The notes under the pieces are model-generated. The model was not told where the DNA came from. It did not search any database and was given only the letters and a program-made list of their open reading frames with translations. The translations under genes and the position numbers were made by a program. Shown here one piece after another: positions 25,432-32,845 of a stretch of DNA of 58,140 bases. Numbering within the stretch: the stretch's first letter is position 1; each line of letters starts with the position of its first letter. This DNA comes from an uncultured Clostridiaceae bacterium (GTDB lineage Bacteria > Bacillota > Clostridia > TANB77 > CAG-508). The stretch spans positions 1 to 58,140 of the forward strand of contig CANRSN010000012.1 of the NCBI GenBank assembly GCA_947642455.1, written 5' to 3'.

Positions 25432-25830
25432 ATGAGGAATAATAAGTTGTTAGAAGTAGTGTTTGGGTTAATTGCAGGAACAGTAAGTGGAATGGGAATG
25501 GGAGGAGGAACAATTTTAATACTTCTTCTTTCTGCATTTATGAATCTTGATCAACATGTGGCACAAGCAACAAATTTAGTGTTTTTTATTCCTACTTCAA
25601 TAGCTGCTATAATAATTAATTTCAAACAAAAAAATATAGATTTGAAAGTTGCAAGGGTAATTTCGATATGTGGAGTTATTGGAGCAGTAGTTGGAGCTAT
25701 AGTGTCAGATAAAATAGAAACACAAAGTTTAAAGAGATATTTTGCTATTTTTATTTTGCTTATTGCTGTTAGAGAAATATATAGTTTATATAAAGAGTAT
25801 ATAATTAAACGAAATAGACATAATAAATAG
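25432..25830 (+). CDS. TauE/SafE family half-transporter
   Basis: A 132-residue membrane protein with four predicted helices and the family signature LIAGTVSGMGMGGGTILILL, followed by ATNLVFFIPTSIAAIIINF. Full TauE/SafE permeases are about 250-270 aa with two such halves. Here the halves are encoded by adjacent genes (25017 and 25432) and probably form a two-subunit anion exporter. The ribosome site is weak (AGATGAG). The substrate is unknown. Confidence 0.8.
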   Translation: MRNNKLLEVVFGLIAGTVSGMGMGGGTILILLLSAFMNLDQHVAQATNLVFFIPTSIAAIIINFKQKNIDLKVARVISICGVIGAVVGAIVSDKIETQSLKRYFAIFILLIAVREIYSLYKEYIIKRNRHNK

Positions 25831-25855
25831 TGAATTTTGAAAAAAGGAGGAATTT

Positions 25856-26002
25856 ATGGATATGAAATTTGTTAAAGGTATGGTATTAGGAGGAATTGTT
25901 TCAGCAGGAGCAATGATGATGTATAAAGAAATGGCTGGAAAGAATAAAAAGCAAATGGTAAAAATGGGTAGACAATTTGCTAAAAAAATGGGAATAATGT
26001 AA
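25856..26002 (+). CDS. Small membrane-associated protein (48 aa)
   Basis: AAAAAAGGAGGAATTT precedes an ATG that encodes MDMKFVKGMVLGGIVSAGAM, then MMYKEMAGKNKKQMVKMGRQ and FAKKMGIM. It has a single Gly/Met-rich hydrophobic helix and a strongly basic tail, reminiscent of short YtxH/DUF3918-type proteins. That is similarity in layout only. It follows the TauE-like half and may be co-transcribed. Confidence 0.6.
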   Translation: MDMKFVKGMVLGGIVSAGAMMMYKEMAGKNKKQMVKMGRQFAKKMGIM

Positions 26003-26007
26003 AAAAA

Positions 26008-26072
26008 ATAGTTACAATTCACAGCTTGTAAAATTATAGTACTTAAATAGAATATTGAGTTATGAATTGTAA
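26008..26072. repeat. Foldback remnant (type A outer arms, core lost)
   Basis: GTTACAATTCACAGCTTGTA, TTATAGTACTTAAATAG, then TATGAATTGTA. It holds both outer ends of a type A element with the middle deleted. Confidence 0.5.
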
Positions 26073-26074
26073 AA

Positions 26075-26128
26075 AAATAACCCAATAGAAATTAGAGTTA
26101 TCACTTTAATTCTTTATTGGGTTATTTG
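26075..26128. terminator. Hairpin terminator
   Basis: AAATAACCCAATA / TATTGGGTTATTT around a partly paired centre. It lies between the 48-aa gene and the convergent Cys-rich gene. Confidence 0.7.
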
Positions 26129-26135
26129 GAATGTT

Positions 26136-26166
26136 AGGAAAGTATTACAGATTGTTATACTTTCCT
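26136..26166. repeat. Palindrome of the GGAAAGTATAACA family
   Basis: AGGAAAGTATTACAGATTGT then TATACTTTCCT, directly beside the 3' end of the minus-strand gene at 26176. The usual TATAAAAGCTTTGC tail is absent here. Confidence 0.6.
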
Positions 26167-26175
26167 ATATTAGTT

Positions 26176-26634
26176 CTAACAATCAGAACATTCTTCAGAA
26201 CATTCACATTCACTAGCTTCACTTCTTAAACAATCTTTTTTACAAGGAATTTCATGTTTACAATCCATTTTAACACCTTTTAAACATTTACCATCATGTT
26301 TAACAGAAGTACATACTTTACAGTGTTTTACGTGATCTACCCATACTTCTATAGCATAAACTTTATTTGCACATAAAGGACCAAATACAAAGTCACCATC
26401 TTTATCAGTAAAAGTATGAGATACAGGTCTTCTTTCTTCTTTTCCACATTCACATACTATTTCTATTAATTTAACTACTGCATCACATACAGGATCACCA
26501 TAACAATCCTTTATAACACCATAAATAACATTTCTATTATCTTCTGGTAAACGAATATCAAGATCAAATTGTTTTCCTGAAGCTATAAGTCCATCAACCT
26601 CCACAACTGGACACATATTTTTATCGTATTCCAT
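26176..26634 (-). CDS. Cys-rich protein with carboxypeptidase-regulatory-like (CNA-B-like) domain
   Basis: A 152-residue protein. Residues 15-110 form a transthyretin-like beta domain (VIYGVIKDCYGDPVCDAVVK, then FTDKDGDFVFGPLCANKVYA). The C-terminal 45 residues hold most of the many cysteines (CKVCTSVKHDGKCLKG, CKHEIPCKKDC, ECECSEECSDC). There is no signal peptide. Proteins of this layout occur among Clostridia and may be spore coat or metal-binding; that is inference. The start at 26634 follows AAAAAGGGGTATTGTATT. Confidence 0.65.
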   Translation of the reverse strand: MEYDKNMCPVVEVDGLIASGKQFDLDIRLPEDNRNVIYGVIKDCYGDPVCDAVVKLIEIVCECGKEERRPVSHTFTDKDGDFVFGPLCANKVYAIEVWVDHVKHCKVCTSVKHDGKCLKGVKMDCKHEIPCKKDCLRSEASECECSEECSDC

Positions 26635-26927
26635 AATACAATACCCCTTTTTCAAAAATTTAAGAATATACCAATAAAATTAGCATAACTTATAATATAT
26701 AATATGAAAAAAATAAAAAACTGTGTAGAAAAATAAAGAAAAAAGATATATAATAGAAAGAAATAAATATTAATAGTGTAGTACGTAATATAATACATCT
26801 AAATAGTTACCATAAAATACAAGAAAAATGCACTTTTGATATACAATTTATTTGTTAAAATTTAATTAATTTTAAACACAACATATTTAGGAAAATTAAT
26901 TAAATTATTAGGAAGGAATGATATAAA

Positions 26928-27728
26928 ATGGATAAAAGGGCAATTGGAGTTTTTGACTCTGGAGTAGGAGGAATAGCAGTATTTAAAGAAATAATAGAAA
27001 ACAATCCAAATGAAAATATAATATATTTAGGAGATACTAAGAGATTTCCATATGGAAATAAATCAAAAGAAAGTATAATAGAACTTACAAAAAATGGAAT
27101 AGAATTTTTAATGCAAAAAGATGTAAAAGAAATAATAATTGCTTGTGGAACAGCTACAAGTCAAGCACTAGAAGAAGTAAGGAAAATATACAATATACCT
27201 ATTATAGGAATAATAGAAGCTACAGTAAAGTATGTAAAGAAAGAAAACATTAAAAACATAGGAGTAATGGCAACTGTAGGAACAATAAGAAGTGATGCTT
27301 GGAGGAAGAGCATATTAAAAGAAGTACCAGAAGCCAAAATAATTAACAAAGCATGTGCATTATTAGCTCCAATGGCAGAAGAAGGTTGGATAGATAATAA
27401 AATAGCACAGCTTACAATAAGAGAATATTTAAAAGAAATAAGTAAAGAAAATGAGATAGAGGCAGTAATATTGGGATGTACACATTATCCATTATTTAAA
27501 AATATTATAAAAAAAGAGTTAAGAAGTAATGTAAAAATAATAGACACAGGAGAAATTCTAAGTAAAGAGTTAAGGGAAGAGCTAACAAAAAATGGTATGC
27601 AAAATGAAGAGAATAAACCAGAATATAAAATATTCCTAACAGATATAGAAACAAATTTTAAAAATGTTGCAACAAAATTATTACAAAAAGAAGATATAAT
27701 AAAAAATATAGAATTAGCAAAAATATAA
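26928..27728 (+). CDS. murI: Glutamate racemase
   Basis: Makes D-glutamate for peptidoglycan. A 266-residue protein with GVFDSGVGGIAVFKEI, LGDTKRFPYGNKS, the first catalytic Cys in ACGTATSQ (Cys73) and the second in LGCTHYPLF (Cys184). The usual Asn after the first Cys (ACNT) is Gly here, a notable change at the active site. The gene stands alone after a 293-bp gap in which I see nothing else. AGGAAGGAATGATATAAA precedes the ATG. Confidence 0.9.
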   Translation: MDKRAIGVFDSGVGGIAVFKEIIENNPNENIIYLGDTKRFPYGNKSKESIIELTKNGIEFLMQKDVKEIIIACGTATSQALEEVRKIYNIPIIGIIEATVKYVKKENIKNIGVMATVGTIRSDAWRKSILKEVPEAKIINKACALLAPMAEEGWIDNKIAQLTIREYLKEISKENEIEAVILGCTHYPLFKNIIKKELRSNVKIIDTGEILSKELREELTKNGMQNEENKPEYKIFLTDIETNFKNVATKLLQKEDIIKNIELAKI

Positions 27729-27795
27729 TTTTATAGGTCATAATATTTTAGTAAAACTAATAATATTATACAAATAAGTTTAGAAAGGGGCAAAT

Positions 27796-28410
27796 ATGAG
27801 AAAATCAAAATTAATTATTTGTATAATTTTAGTATTACTAATGACAAGTATATATGTATATACATATGCTCAAACAGAATTAGCGTTTGAAATCAACTAT
27901 GACGGAGTTGTTACAAAAGGAGAAGAAAAGGATGTAAAAATTGTATTAGCAGGAACAAATGCGACAGCATATACCAATGTGAGAGTAAATGTAACAATAA
28001 CAGGTCCTGCAACACCTAAATTAATAGCAACTGATTCAGCAGGTCAAAGTATAGATATTGCTACAATTGGATATTGGGGACCAGAAACAGGTTTTCCAGT
28101 ACAAGGAACTTTTCAAAATACAACACCAGTAAAGGCAACTTTCCCAGAAAGCGGAGATTATACTATTAAATTGGATTTAGTAGATTTACAAAATGCAAGT
28201 ACAGTGCTAGCAACCAAAACAGAGGCTATAACAGTTCTATCAAGTGATGTAACAAATACAATACAAAACACAATAGATAATACTATGCAAAATGTACAAG
28301 AATTACCTAAAACAGGAACAAGTGTGGTAGAATATGGATTATATTTTATAGTAGGAGCATTAATTTTATATTGTGTATATACAATAAATAAAAAGAAAAT
28401 AAACACTTAA
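27796..28410 (+). CDS. LPKTG-anchored surface protein
   Basis: A 204-residue sortase substrate. A signal peptide or N-terminal anchor is at 1-26 (KLIICIILVLLMTSIYVYTY). A beta-sandwich-like body follows (VTKGEEKDVKIVLAGTNATA, NVRVNVTITGPATPKLIA), then an Asn/Thr spacer (NTIQNTIDNTMQNVQ). The sorting signal is ELPKTG followed by a hydrophobic helix and KKKINT. The sortase gene starts 14 bp later, so the two form a dedicated pair. GAAAGGGGCAAAT precedes the ATG. Confidence 0.85.
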   Translation: MRKSKLIICIILVLLMTSIYVYTYAQTELAFEINYDGVVTKGEEKDVKIVLAGTNATAYTNVRVNVTITGPATPKLIATDSAGQSIDIATIGYWGPETGFPVQGTFQNTTPVKATFPESGDYTIKLDLVDLQNASTVLATKTEAITVLSSDVTNTIQNTIDNTMQNVQELPKTGTSVVEYGLYFIVGALILYCVYTINKKKINT

Positions 28411-28423
28411 CATGTGATGTATA

Positions 28424-29050
28424 ATGAAAGTTAGAATAATAAAAGTAAAGATTGTTTTTTCAATAATTATTTCTATAGCTTTTGTAATACTTACTTATAT
28501 GTTATGTAGTGAACAAGTTGATGATATAAATACAAAAACATATGAAACTGTAAAGAGAATTAGCACATATGAAAATACTACTAATAGTATAAAGAAAAAT
28601 GTAGAAAAGAATGAAAAGATAAATTTACCTGAATATGTAGATTTACCAAGAGAATATAAAGGCTATGAAGTTATTGGAAAAATATTAATACCAAAGCTAA
28701 AAATTGAAAAGTATATTTTGGGAACTACAACAGATGAGGCACTAAAGGTTGCAGTTACAAAAACTTGTGGACCTGATGTTAATGAAATAGGAAATTTATG
28801 TATTTCAGGTCATAATTATGTTCAAACTTTTGGAAGAATAAAAGAATTGGAAATAGGTGATGAAATTATACTAATAGATAAATTTTCTAGGAAAAGAACT
28901 TATATTGTGTATAAAAATTATAAAGTTTTGCCTAATGATGTAGAATGTTTAAGCCAAAATACTGAAGATGAAAGAGAGGTTACTTTAATTACATGTACTT
29001 TAGGAGCAATTAAAAGAAATATTATTAAAGCAATAGAAAAGTATGATTAA
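28424..29050 (+). CDS. Sortase
   Basis: A 208-residue membrane-anchored transpeptidase. An N-terminal TM helix lies at about 8-28 and a spacer reaches residue 80. The catalytic beta-barrel has LCISGHNYVQTFGRI (His130), VTLITCTLGA (Cys191) and AIKRNI (Arg198), the sortase triad. It most resembles the short class D/E-like sortases, though class is not certain. It cuts LPxTG-type signals, most likely that of its neighbour. The ribosome site is weak, suggesting coupling to the upstream gene. Confidence 0.88.
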   Translation: MKVRIIKVKIVFSIIISIAFVILTYMLCSEQVDDINTKTYETVKRISTYENTTNSIKKNVEKNEKINLPEYVDLPREYKGYEVIGKILIPKLKIEKYILGTTTDEALKVAVTKTCGPDVNEIGNLCISGHNYVQTFGRIKELEIGDEIILIDKFSRKRTYIVYKNYKVLPNDVECLSQNTEDEREVTLITCTLGAIKRNIIKAIEKYD

Positions 29051-29199
29051 GACAATTTATTATGTATAAATAAAATATAATTATTGTTATACTTTTTGTA
29101 GTAATTACCTTTTGGTATATAAAAGTTTTGTTTGATGAATAAGAATAAACCTTTTAATATAAGCATAGAATTAATTAGTTTATATTAGGAGGTTTTTTT

Positions 29200-29977
29200 A
29201 TGTTTATAGTATTTAATAAATCAAAAATAAAATCATATTTAATTTCATTGGCAACAGTAATAACATTGTTTGTAATGGCATTTTTTATAATGGAGGATGA
29301 TAGGACAGTAGAGACATCAGCAACACTAAAAGAGCTTCCAATATATAATGTAGCAACAGAAGAGAAAAAGGTGGCTTTTACTATGAATTGTGCATGGGAA
29401 GCAAAAGATATAGATTCTATATTAGAGACACTTTCAAAACATAATACTCATATAACATTTTTCATGGTAGGAGATTGGGTAGAAAAAAATCCAGAAGCGG
29501 TAAAAAAAATATCAATGGCAGGTCATGAGATAGGAAATCATTCAGATACACATCCACATGTAAATAACTTAACATTAGAAAAAAACATAGACCAGATTCA
29601 AAAAGCCTCAGATAAAATAGAGAAAATTACAGGAAAGAAAACTACTTTATATAGAGGACCATACGGAGAATATAATGATACTGTAATAAAGGCTGCAAAA
29701 TCACAAAATTATAATACAATACAATGGAATTTAGATACTTTGGATTATACAGGGCTTACAGGAGAAGAAATGTGGAAAAGGTTAGATTCTAAGCTTGAGA
29801 AGCGGAAGTATAATATTAAGTCATAATGGAACAAAACATACAGCAGATAGCTTAGATATGTTGCTTACAAATATAGAAAAAAAAGGCTATAAAGTAGTAA
29901 CTGTTTCAGAGCTAATATATAAAGAAAATTACATTATAGATGTAAATGGAACACAAAGATTAACAAAAAATGAATAA
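29200..29977 (+). pseudogene. PdaB/YlxY-like polysaccharide deacetylase, frameshifted near the C-terminus
   Basis: An N-terminal membrane anchor (about 10-29) precedes a NodB-like domain: VAFTMNCAWEAKDIDSILET, THITFFMVGDWVEKNPEAVK, GHEIGNHSDTHPHVNNLT, TTLYRGPYGEYND. After LDSKLE (about 29,805) one extra base shifts the frame to a stop at 29826. The other frame supplies the missing end, SGSIILSHNGTKHTADSLDM to 29977. The usual TFDDG metal motif is replaced by TMNCAWE, while HSDTH is kept, as in the YlxY-like sporulation branch. AGGAGGTTTTTT precedes the ATG. Confidence 0.75.
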
Positions 29978-30030
29978 AGAGGTGAAAAAAGGAAATAATA
30001 TTTATAGTTTAGAAAATAAGGGGGACAAAA

Positions 30031-30567
30031 ATGCCATTTATAGGAATAATAAGCGATGAGAAAAATGAAAATTTTATATGTCAAAAAATACAACATGAAT
30101 TAAATTTAAGTGATAGTTCAGTTTTATATATTAAAGAAAAAAGTATAGAAAATATAAGAAATATAAAATTTGAAACAATATTGTTAGCTAGAGAATTTGA
30201 AAAAGTAGATATACTAAAAACAATGTTAAAAGATACGAAGTATTTAATAGTTAACTCTGATATAGAAACAAACTTAAATATTTTAGATAATCTTGAATTA
30301 ACAGTAATAACATATGGATTTAATTCAAAGTCTACTATTACAGCCTCTAGTGTTACAGATGATGATTTGCTTATTTGCATACAAAGAAATTTAATTGATA
30401 TAAATGGAAAAGAAATAGAACCACAAGAAATAAATGTATGTAAAACGAAGGTTGATTTAAAGGATAATCAAGAAGCACAAAGATTTAATTCAGAAACTAT
30501 AAAAGATGCAAGTAGTATAATGGCTATAATGTCAATTTTACTACTATATGGTAAAAATAATCTATAA
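30031..30567 (+). CDS. Unknown protein resembling part of a Mur-ligase fold
   Basis: A 178-residue cytosolic protein. The stretch LTVITYGFNSKSTITASSVT, followed by DDDLLICIQRNLIDINGKEI, recalls the nucleotide-binding and domain-linker part of Mur ligases (the YGFN segment), but there is no GTNGKT ATP loop. It has an N-terminal alpha/beta half (FIGIISDEKNENFICQKIQH). Probably a Clostridia-specific family; no function can be assigned. AAGGGGGACAAAA precedes the ATG. It follows the deacetylase by about 50 bp. Confidence 0.5.
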   Translation: MPFIGIISDEKNENFICQKIQHELNLSDSSVLYIKEKSIENIRNIKFETILLAREFEKVDILKTMLKDTKYLIVNSDIETNLNILDNLELTVITYGFNSKSTITASSVTDDDLLICIQRNLIDINGKEIEPQEINVCKTKVDLKDNQEAQRFNSETIKDASSIMAIMSILLLYGKNNL

Positions 30568-30613
30568 AAACAATAAAAAATAAGGAAAAATTAAAATAAT
30601 TTAACATTTTATG

Positions 30614-30642
30614 TAGACAAAACCAAAAAAAGGTAGTATAAT
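30614..30642 (+). promoter_or_regulatory. SigmaA-type promoter
   Basis: TAGACA (30614-30619), 17 nt, TATAAT (30637-30642), upstream of the SSB-like gene. Confidence 0.55.
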
Positions 30643-30724
30643 AGGTTTTGTAAGAAAAGAATTCTAAAAGAGAAACTTAATGAATAAAATACAATAAATA
30701 AACAAATAAGGGGAGGAAATAAAA

Positions 30725-31429
30725 TTGAGCACAAACTATTTAGAAAACAACCAATTAAAACTAATTGGAAAGGTAACAAGTGACAAAAGATTTAGTCATG
30801 AAATATATGGAGAAAAATTCTATGTATTTGATTTAAGTGTACCACGTTTAAGTGGAAATGCAGACATTATACCAATAACAATATCAGAAAGGCTATTAGT
30901 TCAAGAAGACACAGAAGTAGGAAAAAATGTAATAATTGAAGGACAATTTAGATCTTACAATAGTTATCAAAATGAAAAAAGCAAACTAATACTTACAGTA
31001 TTTGCAAAAGAAATTAAATTTGCTGATGACCAAAATGAAGAGTTTATACCAAGCAAAGAATGTGCATCAAATGAAGTAACTTTAGATGGTTATATATGTA
31101 AAAAACCAATCTATAGAAAAACACCATTTGGAAGAGAAATAGCAGACATATTATTAGCAGTAAATAGAGCATACAATAAGTCAGATTATATTCCATGTAT
31201 AGCTTGGGGAAGAAATGCAAGATTTTGCGAAAATGTGCCAGTTGGAACAGAAGTAAGAATAATAGGTAGAGTTCAATCAAGACAATATGAGAAAAAATAT
31301 GAAGATGGAACTTCAGAAATAAAGGTAGCTTACGAAGTTTCTGTGGCAAGTTTAGAAGTAATAGATGAAGCAGGAAATACAGTACAAAGACAAGAAGAAC
31401 AAACATCAGATGTAGAAGAGGCAATATAA
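30725..31429 (+). CDS. Single-stranded DNA-binding protein with two OB folds
   Basis: A 234-residue protein. The first OB fold (about 8-105) has NQLKLIGKVTSDKRFSHEIY. The second (about 115-215) is the classic SSB type: NEVTLDGYICKKPIYRKTPF, ADILLAVNRAYNKSDYIPCI and AWGRNARFCENVPVGTEVRI. It ends in an acidic tail (EEQTSDVEEAI), although the normal DDDIPF tip is missing. The start is TTG, set by GGGGAGGAAATAAAA just upstream. Monocistronic, with its own promoter and terminator. Confidence 0.85.
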   Translation: MSTNYLENNQLKLIGKVTSDKRFSHEIYGEKFYVFDLSVPRLSGNADIIPITISERLLVQEDTEVGKNVIIEGQFRSYNSYQNEKSKLILTVFAKEIKFADDQNEEFIPSKECASNEVTLDGYICKKPIYRKTPFGREIADILLAVNRAYNKSDYIPCIAWGRNARFCENVPVGTEVRIIGRVQSRQYEKKYEDGTSEIKVAYEVSVASLEVIDEAGNTVQRQEEQTSDVEEAI

Positions 31430-31464
31430 GAGTAGCTTTCTTGTATAGGGGAAATTAGTCAATT

Positions 31465-31492
31465 AAGAACTAAGTGATTTCACTTAGTTCTT
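31465..31492 (+). terminator. Hairpin terminator
   Basis: AAGAACTAAGTG / CACTTAGTTCTT with a 4-nt loop. It is followed by the shared TATAAAAAGCTTTGC tail seen after family-2 palindromes. Confidence 0.75.
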
Positions 31493-31605
31493 ATTGTATA
31501 AAAAGCTTTGCTAACATTATGAATAAATTTATGGAAAGCCAAAGAAAAAAATTAAAATTATGCTAATTTAAAGGCTTTTCAATTTGTTCTCAAATTATTC
31601 CAATA

Positions 31606-31782
31606 TTATGGCTTTTCGATTTGTTCTTCATCATTACTTTTTTCTTCAGGAATGATTATTTTCTTTTTCTCTTTTTCCTTTTTTGGCTTTTCTATATTTA
31701 TATAGTCAGTAACAGGAGAAATATTTAAGTCTTTACCATTTCCAGAAACTATTTCTATTTTATTTGAATTTTTATCTTCCAT
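31606..31782 (-). CDS. Small charged protein (58 aa)
   Basis: A very polar, low-complexity protein: MEDKNSNKIEIVSGNGKDLN, ISPVTDYINIEKPKKEKEKK, then IIIPEEKSNDEEQIEKP. The start at 31782 follows AGGATGGTGTTATAC. It is divergent from scpB, with a short shared upstream region. No family recognised; unstructured by composition. Confidence 0.5.
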   Translation of the reverse strand: MEDKNSNKIEIVSGNGKDLNISPVTDYINIEKPKKEKEKKKIIIPEEKSNDEEQIEKP

Positions 31783-31930
31783 GTATAACACCATCCTAAC
31801 GATTAATCTAATTTAATATTAGCATATGTGTGGATAAAAATTCAATAGCTTTTGAGATTTTTTAATAAAAAGGCTTGTAAAAGCTAGAACAAAATGATTT
31901 AATATTCTTCTAGTGGAAAATGAAAAGAGC

Positions 31931-31959
31931 TTGTAATAGAAAATCTTTTATGATATAAT
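31931..31959 (+). promoter_or_regulatory. SigmaA promoter of scpB-proS
   Basis: TTGTAA (31931-31936), 17 nt, TATAAT (31954-31959), 29 nt before the ATG of scpB. Confidence 0.65.
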
Positions 31960-31988
31960 TTAGCAAATAAAAAAGCGGGGAGAAAAAC

Positions 31989-32816
31989 ATGGATATAGCA
32001 AAATTCAAATCAATAATAGAAGCAATATTATTTGCAGCAGGAAGAGAAGTAAATATAAAAGAATTAATGTCTGCTTTAGAGTTAGGGTCAGACGAGATAT
32101 TTGCTATTATAGATAATATGAGAATAGACTATGAAGAAAGAGGAATAGAAATTATAAAAATAAATGATAATTTTCAACTTGTAACAAGAAAAGAATATTA
32201 TGAATACATATATCCAATATTAGATAAAAGGTCAAAGCCAAATTTATCAAATGCAGCAATGGAAACATTAGCAATAATAGCATACAATCCCAAAATAACA
32301 AGAGCACAAATAGAGTCAATTCGTGGAGTAAATTCAGATGGAACAATGTACAAATTATTAGAATACAATTTAATACAAGAGGCAGGGAAATTAGATGCCC
32401 CAGGAAAGCCAACAATGTACACAGTAACAACTGAGTTTATGAAAATGTTTGGATTTACAAGTTTAGATGAATTACCAGAACTTCCAAGATACAAAATAGA
32501 TGAAAATCAACAAATAGTAATAGATGACATTATAGCAGAGCAAAAAATAGAAAAAGAGAATAATCAAGAAGAAAATGAGGAAACACAAATAGAAGATGCA
32601 GAAGACGACAAAAAAGAAAATGAGGAAACACAAATAGAAGATGCAGAAGACGACAAAAAAGAAAATGAGGAAACACAAATAGTAGATGCAGAAGATGACA
32701 AAAAAGAAAATGAGGATATACAAATAGTAGATGCAGAAAACAATAAAAGAGAAATAGAAAATACAATACAGGAGGCTCCAAGCCCCGAAAGGGAAGAAAT
32801 AATAGAAGAAAACTAA
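31989..32816 (+). CDS. scpB: Segregation and condensation protein ScpB with repeat tail
   Basis: Partner of ScpA and SMC in chromosome condensation. Residues 1-180 are the paired winged-helix domains, with KSIIEAILFAAGREVNIKEL, SNAAMETLAIIAYNPKITRA and QIESIRGVNSDGTMYKLLEY. Normal ScpB ends near here. This protein continues with four tandem 15-residue repeats (ENEETQIEDAEDDKK type, 32571-32750) and a tail ending EEIIEEN. scpA is not next to it, unlike in many Firmicutes. proS follows 29 bp downstream. Confidence 0.92.
   Translation: MDIAKFKSIIEAILFAAGREVNIKELMSALELGSDEIFAIIDNMRIDYEERGIEIIKINDNFQLVTRKEYYEYIYPILDKRSKPNLSNAAMETLAIIAYNPKITRAQIESIRGVNSDGTMYKLLEYNLIQEAGKLDAPGKPTMYTVTTEFMKMFGFTSLDELPELPRYKIDENQQIVIDDIIAEQKIEKENNQEENEETQIEDAEDDKKENEETQIEDAEDDKKENEETQIVDAEDDKKENEDIQIVDAENNKREIENTIQEAPSPEREEIIEEN
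32571..32750 (+). repeat. Four 45-bp tandem repeats inside scpB
   Basis: Units start at 32571, 32616, 32661 and 32706. The first two are almost identical at DNA level and the fourth has diverged (ENEDIQIVDAENNKR). All keep the frame, so copy number can change without breaking the gene. Confidence 0.9.
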
Positions 32817-32845
32817 AAAAGAGCATTAGAAGGGAAAGAATAAAA

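Noticed and set aside
29051-29199. tRNA or small RNA gene in the gap after the sortase
   Set aside because: No TTCGA-type arm or cloverleaf. The gap holds only a degenerate family-2 repeat and A/T-rich sequence.
32472-32826. Long hydrophobic reverse-strand ORFs opposite scpB and the J-domain gene
   Set aside because: They are antisense images of Glu/Lys-rich repeats, lack ribosome sites and overlap well-supported genes.
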